Shown here one piece after another: positions 57,935 to 64,000 of a stretch of 64,000 bases of DNA (the first letter of the stretch is position 1; each line of letters starts with the position of its first letter). The stretch spans positions 79,256,866 through 79,320,865 of the forward strand of contig NC_060252.1 in the NCBI RefSeq assembly GCF_921293095.1, written 5' to 3'. This DNA comes from Ischnura elegans. Its lineage: Eukaryota; Arthropoda; Insecta; Odonata; Coenagrionidae. The translations under genes were made by a program, and so were the position numbers. Under the pieces are notes generated by a model. The model did not search any database. It had not been told where the DNA came from and worked only from the letters and a program-made list of their open reading frames with translations.

Positions 57935-58215
57935 AATTATTTCTACTTCCATATGGAAAAATAGTTTTCATTTTTCTCAGTAGATGAGGCGTTATTTACA
58001 ACATTTTTGGCAGATATTTCTTTGGAAGCTCTGGTTTAATAGATTACATGATTCACCACTAAAATGTCGAAAATAAAAATAAAATAAAAAGATTTAAAAG
58101 AAACATTTTTTCCAAAAACACTATAAAATGCAGTAAAATGTGAAAACTAATATTTTCATTTTCACTCGTAGAAGAACGCGAGGTTGCTGATCAGGTTTAG
58201 ATACTAAAGTTACGT
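57935..58215. repeat. Dispersed repeat, copy 2
   Basis: Direct-orientation relative of 5085-5360: CTTCCATATGGAAAA, GATTCACCACTA, ACATTTTTTCCAAA and GTTTAGATACTAA in the same order. Confidence 0.5.
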
Positions 58216-58681
58216 GCTATCTTTTCCACTTGTCTTCGTCTTGTATCTTCTTCACTCCCTTCTAATAAACCAAATCAGCACCCACGATTTTATCTCCGAA
58301 TGATAAAAAAAGCATTTATTCGTTTTTGGTGCATTTTTATTCGTTTGGAAAATAGAGTGTTTCTTAAATATTTTAATGTTATTTATTTTTAATCTCGATC
58401 GTGATAGAAATTTAATAATATAGAGACCTCAGCTTTTCGTTTCTTAAATCTTCGCTTCCTTATCGATCTGTTCGCGGGGAAAATCTTCGGCATAAACCCT
58501 TTTTGCAGGGGATTTCATGACTTTACGAGCTCCTATGGAGCGACTCACCACCTATCCCATACTCTTCGGCCTCGCACTTCTGGCTCACGTGGCTTGATGT
58601 GGCTTACCTTCTTTTGAGCGATTATTTCCTTAATGAGCGGTTTTCCCTGAACGAGTTCAGATCAATGGCCATGAGAAAAAA

Positions 58682-58762
58682 AATCCCCTAGAATGGGAAT
58701 CGAACTATGGACCTTTGGAAGGTCCGACAACTGCGCAGAGCACTACGCTATCCCTGTTCCTT
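58682..58762 (-). repeat. tRNA-like SINE head
   Basis: Minus strand: GGGATAGCGTAGTGCTCTGC, paired GGACCTT/AAGGTCC, AGTTCGATTCCCATTCTAGG. Close to tRNA form but the arms do not pair properly. Confidence 0.5.
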
Positions 58763-59388
58763 AATTCCTACTGCATTTTTACCGAGGTTCAACGGTGATA
58801 GGTGTTAGGCCCTTACGGTCCATCATGGATGGCAACGCGAGGACATTCAAAGAAGCCACTACCGAGATGTGGACCACATACCAGCGCTTTACGCCGCCCT
58901 CGGCGTTCGTAGGGCGATTCCCGGGTCACGATAATATTTTCTCATGGCCATTATCCCGTAATAACCCAATTTATCTTCTAAGCAACATCAGCAATGTATA
59001 TATCTTCAGCTCTTTTGAGGACGTATGTAAACGACGTATTATTTTGTGGTTTATGGTCTAATGACGAAAAATTTAGCTGGCACAGTAATTATGATTCAGT
59101 GCAAAATTTCAAAATTTTCAAAATGAAAAATCTTGAAATTGGATTTCTTACGAAATCAGCTCCAGCTTATAAAGGGTAAATGTGAATATCATCGCTGTTC
59201 ACGCGGTAGGCTTGAAATAAACGTATACCTCCAAGCGCGGCGTAAGCGATGGTATGGGGTTCACTTTTCGGTAGTGGCTTCTTTGAAGCCCATATTCCCT
59301 TGCGTCGCCATCATTGATACTCCGGGCAAAGGAATAAGGGGCAAACATCAAGCACCGTTGAACTGCAGTAAAATTGGCAACGAATCTG

Positions 59389-59458
59389 GATAGCGTGGTG
59401 GTTAGCAAAGTGAACCGGAAAGCCAATGGTCCGTGGTTCGATTTCCGGTATTGAATCA
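59389..59458 (+). repeat. tRNA-like SINE head
   Basis: GGATAGCGTGGTGGTTAGC, then GGTCCGTGGTTCGATTTCCGG. Confidence 0.5.
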
Positions 59459-60384
59459 GAGCTCTAGTGACATTACCGTCTGATGAAAAGTGGGCGGCAA
59501 CTTTCGCGCTATTTTATATTCCAATTGTTAAAGAATGGCGGAATTAATTTTTCAGACTTTTTCGTCATGAATCATCTCTCCTTTCTTTTATTGATTCACG
59601 TTTTCGGTTCTGAGTGAAGGACCCTATTGCTTGATCCATTGCTGCTGGCGTCAGTGGTCTCATGCTATCTGTATATGTAATGGCATACATTCTTGCAAAG
59701 CTGCTACCACTAGAAATGGCTCTTCTTTAACATAAGGTCCTTGCCTCTTTTTTTATTTGGGTGACCATCGGAGGGAAAACTCATTGCTGTATTAATGCAG
59801 GTCTGGGGTGTAAGTAGAATTTGTAGGGGGAAAAACATTCCCAGAATATTATGAAATCATCATCATTAGTGACCAATCCTAAGATTGGTTTGACGCAGCT
59901 CTCAATTTCTCTCTCCTATCCGCTAACATTTTAATAGCCACGTATTTCTTCTCTTTTACATCCTTTATAACCTGTCCTATGTAACTCATTCGGGGCCGTC
60001 CCTTGCCCTTTTTCCCTTCCACTTGTCCTTCAACGATTGTCTTCATCGCGGCTGAGCTTTAAGCCACCGAGTGTGTCCATCGGGTTGCGGATGGTGGGTC
60101 AACCTTCATCAGGCCATCAAAATGCCTCAAAATGTGGCCAACTAAGTTGTCCCGTCTTATGCTTAACGTTTTTAGGAGGCTTCTCTTTTCTCCCACTCTT
60201 CTTAGTACTTCCTCGTTACTTACACAGTCAATCAATTTTATCTTTATCATTCTTCGGTAGCACTACATTTCGTATGGTTCCACTCTTGACTTCTCTGCGG
60301 CTGTCAACGTCCAAGCCTCGCTCCCATAGAGAAACATACTCCATATGTAGCATCTGATGAATTGTTTCCTTGCTTCTATGCTTA

Positions 60385-62033
60385 CTGTAAACTGGGATAA
60401 CTTTGCCAAGTGGGACAACTTTGCCAGGTTTTGAAAAATATTATCTTGGGTGCCCTACTAAGTTCCCTAATCATCCTTGAAAGGGCCTATGTTTTCATCA
60501 CTCAGAAAACATATTGAGTGATAGCCTTTCCACACACTTGTAGTCTTATGAGTTTTTTGCAGGTCTTTATTAGTGTTTTGTTTTCGTCGCGCCAAGTTGA
60601 ATATTTTGGTAGGCTATTTAAATGTCTCGCCCTGCTCATTTTCTCAAATGTAAGTAAAAACTTCTGGTATCGTTCAATAGAGCATATAATTTACTTTCAG
60701 AATCGCTTTAAATGGTAAAATGTACGTTGCAATTAGGTTTATAATGTAACTTGGCAAAGGTGCATCAGGAAGCTTGGTGGAAATGGGACAACTTTGCCAA
60801 CTGACAATATTGTTATTTCTCAAATTCTAGTTCACTTTTTCCTAAGAGTGCGTTTTTCATATACGTTTTATAGACCGCTCAGATGCCAAGACGCTTTAAT
60901 ACCAAGTTGGGAGGCCGCAGGTATCAAAATTATGATGACACTACGCTGCAACTTGCTGTCACTGCAGTGATTAATAATGAAATGAACAGTTGAAAAGCAG
61001 CCCTGATATATAATATTCCACATAGGACAATTGGCAGTAAGGTGAAGTGTCGCCATTCAATGAATACAAGGCGCCAGACGGCATTGACCAAGGATAAGGA
61101 AGAAGAGATCCTCGAACATGTGCTTGTTTATGTAGACCGGGGAATGCCTTTTAATGTCATTGATTGATGATTGATTCGTTTTGTGTTTTTACACCATCGT
61201 CCAATCATTTATGACAACCTTTTGATTTTTTAGTTTTCACTCCTTGTAAAAAATAAATGGAGAGCCACACTGACAGACCGTAAATTGAGGAACGTTACTA
61301 ATTATAAAACTATCGAAAATAGAGCATTTCCATCACTTTTGGCAAAACCTCTCAGTGCTTTGGATGACGGAGGTAAAATGAACTCAAACATCATATCAGG
61401 GTTCGAGAAATGTGGCATCGTGCCACTAAATCCTAAAGCAGTTTAGTCTTGAATTCCGGATACATAGAAAGCTGATCGTAATGACACTCCTACAAGAGTA
61501 AGTGCTTCATTTTTTAATTATCTTCAAACATGTCGTCGTAATCCAACTAAAGTTCGCCATAGAGAAGAAGATGGAAAGTTAATGTGGCCCCAGGAGAAAC
61601 CGTGGAAAAATCACGCTTGATCACTTCCAAGCACCTCCACACAGAATCATATTGGAGGAACTTGTAAATAGAGGAAAAATTAGGGGAAAAACCATAGGAT
61701 ATTACGTTCAGTGTTTTGAGTATCTGCGTAACATTCCCCTAAGTGCGTGCAGAGTTTTCTAAGTTAAAATTATTTATTCCATTGTTTTATTGAGGTTTCC
61801 GCTGAATATAACTCCGTTGGCAAAGTTGCCCCAGTTTCAAAGAAGCTTTGCCAACTATGTTTTCAATTTTTTTAACGTATAAACTTTTACTTAAGTTGTA
61901 ATTTTTTCACATATTTTGAAAGTAGAGATCAAGAGTAATGGCTGATAATGGTTTTAAATAATTTTCGTACATTAACTTACGAGAATGCAGTTGAAAAAGA
62001 AAAAAAAAGTGGCAAAGTTGTCCCGGTTTACGG
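60385..62033 (+). mobile_element. pogo/Tigger-like DNA transposon, internally deleted
   Basis: 1,649 bp with TA duplication (60383-60384 and 62034-62035). The 24-bp terminal repeats CTGTAAACTGGGATAACTTTG... and, inverted, CCGTAAACCGGGACAACTTTG... have three mismatches. GACAACTTTGCCA also recurs subterminally. It sits cleanly inside the LINE, whose RT wording resumes on each side. Confidence 0.85.
60883..61450 (+). pseudogene. pogo/Tigger-like transposase remnant
   Basis: From ATG 60883: MPRRFNTKLGGRRYQNYDDT..., then an in-frame TGA where a Ser is expected, then KAALIYNIPHRTIGSKVKC and a segment ending MPFNVID with two stops (near 61166). This is the N-terminal psq-type helix-turn-helix region. 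The DDE core is missing. From about 61255 a C-terminal part follows: WRATLTDRKLRNVTNYK, FPSLLAKPLSALDDGGK, IISGFEKCGIVPLNPKAV. Confidence 0.7.
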
Positions 62034-63129
62034 TATCTCAGATGTGACAAGATACTTCTTTTTGTAGGAAGCCCTCTTTGCCTGCGCTATTCTACTCCGT
62101 GGATATTGACACCCAAAGCTTTCTCCTTGATTTCATTGATGGCTTTCTCTATGTAGATATTTAAAATGATGGGGGAAAGTGCACACTGCACACCCTTGTC
62201 TCACCCCTTTTCTTTTTCTTGCTTCTGCACCGTTGGGTCACAACTACTTGGTTTTTATATAAACTATGAAAAATTCTACGATCAATGTAGGGCACTCCGA
62301 TTTCTTTCATAATTCTAAGCATTGAATTCCATTCCACGTTATCAAATGCCTTCCGTATATCGACAAATGCTATGAAAGTCGGTTTGCTTATCTCCATTCT
62401 CTCTCTCTATGAGCAGCCTAAGTGCCAAAGTTGCTTCTCTTTTGCCCTTGCTTTTCCTAAATCCGAATTGATCCTCATCCAGGAATTCTTCTGCTCTTCG
62501 TTCTATTCTCCTGTAAATGATTCTTGTCAGAATCTTCGACGCATGTGTCGTCAGGCTTATGGTCCTAATGTCTTTGCACTTCTCTGCTTTCTTCTTTTTG
62601 TGTGTGGGAATGATGACGTTTTTTTCAAAGTCACTAGGTATATCTCCTGTTGTGTGCATATCGCAGACAGTTTTATTCAGTTGAGTTAAGACCTTTTCTC
62701 CTGCTTTTTTGATTATCTCTGCTGGAATTTCATCTATTTCTGAGGCCTTATTCTTTCACAGGTCTCTTTTTGCAGCGTCAAATTCCGATCTTAAGGTGCT
62801 CGCTCCCATGTCATCCTTTTCTACTTCACTTTCCTTTTTGATAATTTTTTAGCTGAGTTTGCTTCCGCTGTATAATTCCTCCAGGTATTCCTTCCATCTC
62901 TCGGCTTTGTTTTCGTTTTCAATTAGAATATTTCCATACTTGTCCCTAATGGTATTAAACCTTGTGCTTCGTTCCATGAAATGGTTCCTCGCTATTCTAT
63001 AGGCCGCTTCCACTTTCCCATGTACGAGGTCATTTTGCTCGTCCTCGCATAGGTTCCTCAAATACATGGCTTCTCTGGCTTTCCTCGCTTTGCGGAAAAT
63101 CTCGTTCTTTATTATCTTGTATCATTATG

Positions 63130-64000
63130 GAATAAATAGCTTAAATGCTAATTGCAGCACTCAATTTTACACTATTTTGTTTATTCTTTCGAACCATTTC
63201 CTAACCACATGTCTCACTAAAAGTCAAGTTGCATATTAATTACAATCAGCTGGGAGTCACATAATACCTGATAATATTTGCATAGATTAGTAAAAAAAAG
63301 AAATCCAATATTTCACGACTATACTTGAATGCCAGAAAAATAATATCTTTGAAAGAAAAATTCAGTTAATCTACGATAGTTTTGGCCAGAAGAGTTTTAT
63401 CATAGTTTCTTAAAGTAAGTCATTTCCAATTTTTTGTCTCTTCACATAAATAGGCAGATAAGAATCGAAATCATGCCACTAAAATATAAATTATATAGGT
63501 CTGTTTCCGCTTTCCTCTCAATAATTTGAAAACATGACAATTCTTGGAAACCTTGCCCTCGATTGCCATTGTAGATATGAATTGGTTCATTCTGTTATCT
63601 TCAGAAGCAGGTTCCGAGTGTTTTGCTCGCGAGTTCATGATACATAAATTTCGGTATTTCCATGTTAGTACCTAAGACGTACTCAGCGATTGTACTATCT
63701 CTTTGAAAACCCATTACATATTGTTTTGCAAAGTGTGTCGTCTCCGATTTCAGGCAATCTTAATCCGTTTTTCATTTTTTTGCTCAAATTACGTTGGTTG
63801 GAATCGGTTAAACACCTGAAGGTGGAATTATTGTCTGCCATAACATCCAGCAGTTTCTTACGCGGTGAGTACCTACCTTGGTGTAATGCAGTAGTTTAGT
63901 GCAATAGCACTCAAGGAAAAGTAAATAAAGTAGATTTGGTTGATCATCCTACGTGGAAGCCTCTTATTTGGCACGAAACTCCAAGAGCAGAGCCTAATTG
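63130..64000. other. AT-rich, nothing recognised
   Basis: A 69-aa open frame at 63690-63899 has no recognisable domain. Confidence 0.4.

Larger units (their letters stand above)
59850..63125 (-). mobile_element. RTE/BovB-like LINE, copy 2, split by a DNA transposon
   Basis: Minus strand from 63125: LRNLCEDEQNDLVHGKVEAA, YGNILIENENKAERWKEYLE, SDFEKNVIIPTHKKKKAEKC, RTISLTTHASKILTRIIYRR, EDQFGFRKSKG, FIAFVDIRKAFDNVEWNSM, LSPIILNIYIEKAINEIKEK. The frame then jumps from VNIHG to AQAKRAS, so the FADD catalytic block present in copy 1 is deleted. After the insertion at 60385-62033 it resumes IEARKQFIRCYIWSMFLYGS, VSNEEVLRRVGEKRSLLKTL, GQVEGKKGKGRPRMSYIGQV and ends in an ATGATGATG-type tail near 59850. 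Endonuclease missing: 5'-truncated. Confidence 0.85.

Noticed and set aside
56715-59458. Functional tRNA genes
   Set aside because: A- and B-box-like sequences exist, but the acceptor and anticodon arms do not pair well and similar sequences recur with the same tails, as expected of SINEs.

Overview
The window looks like euchromatin from an arthropod nuclear genome, probably an insect, although the order cannot be fixed from sequence alone. It is AT-rich with long introns, carries many decayed transposable elements, and its only convincing host genes are intron-containing genes for small secreted cysteine-rich proteins. Nothing is bacterial or organellar, and I see no CRISPR array, rRNA or intact tRNA gene.

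Host genes. Four paralogous genes lie on the minus strand: TIL-1 (2811-6309), TIL-2 (23981-27028), TIL-3 (32233-34375) and TIL-4 (46731-48503). Each has a 55-nt first coding exon for a signal peptide, ending in phase 1 at a GT donor, then one intron of 1.3-2.6 kb. The second exon holds a variable Asn/Gly/Pro-rich linker, the motif F-x-G-P-[VI]-[SA]-G-x-P-R, one trypsin-inhibitor-like (TIL) cysteine-rich domain and a basic Arg/Ser-rich tail. Upstream of each ATG is a TATA-like element at a plausible distance. The paralogues differ in the predicted reactive loop (P1 = Thr, Arg, Ala, Thr). TIL-3 lacks exactly the two cysteines that pair with each other (C2 and C6) in the known TIL fold. They are probably secreted serine-protease inhibitors (immunity, cuticle, silk or gland secretion), but the target is not visible in the sequence. 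The TIL-4 locus is unstable: its 3' end has been copied three more times downstream (45.5-46.6 kb) and its exon-2 splice acceptor twice upstream (47.27 and 47.44 kb).

Mobile DNA, left to right: TTAA-type MITE (0.71-1.14 kb); tRNA-headed SINE with an 11-bp target duplication (5.66-5.97); hAT MITE with an 8-bp target duplication (10.36-11.36); LINE 3' ends of one family (11.6-12.0, 22.0-23.0, 26.5-26.9); hAT-like remnant (15.58-15.95); LINE with a YADD box (15.95-17.97); LINE C-terminus (18.94-19.25); RTE/BovB-like LINE (21.3-21.9); fold-back MITE (23.02-23.35); second SINE copy (29.75-30.04); LINE (36.13-37.05); fold-back palindromes with a hammerhead-like core (38.0, 38.9, 41.9, 47.5); piggyBac-like remnants and MITEs (41.3-44.8); tRNA-like SINE heads (42.9, 56.7-56.9, 58.7, 59.4); and an RTE/BovB-like LINE (59.85-63.1) split by a 1,649-bp pogo/Tigger-like element with TA target duplication. 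Several satellite-like tandem blocks (13.8, 28.95, 35.1, 50.2, 54.85 kb) lie between them. The remaining stretches are AT-rich and I could read nothing in them.
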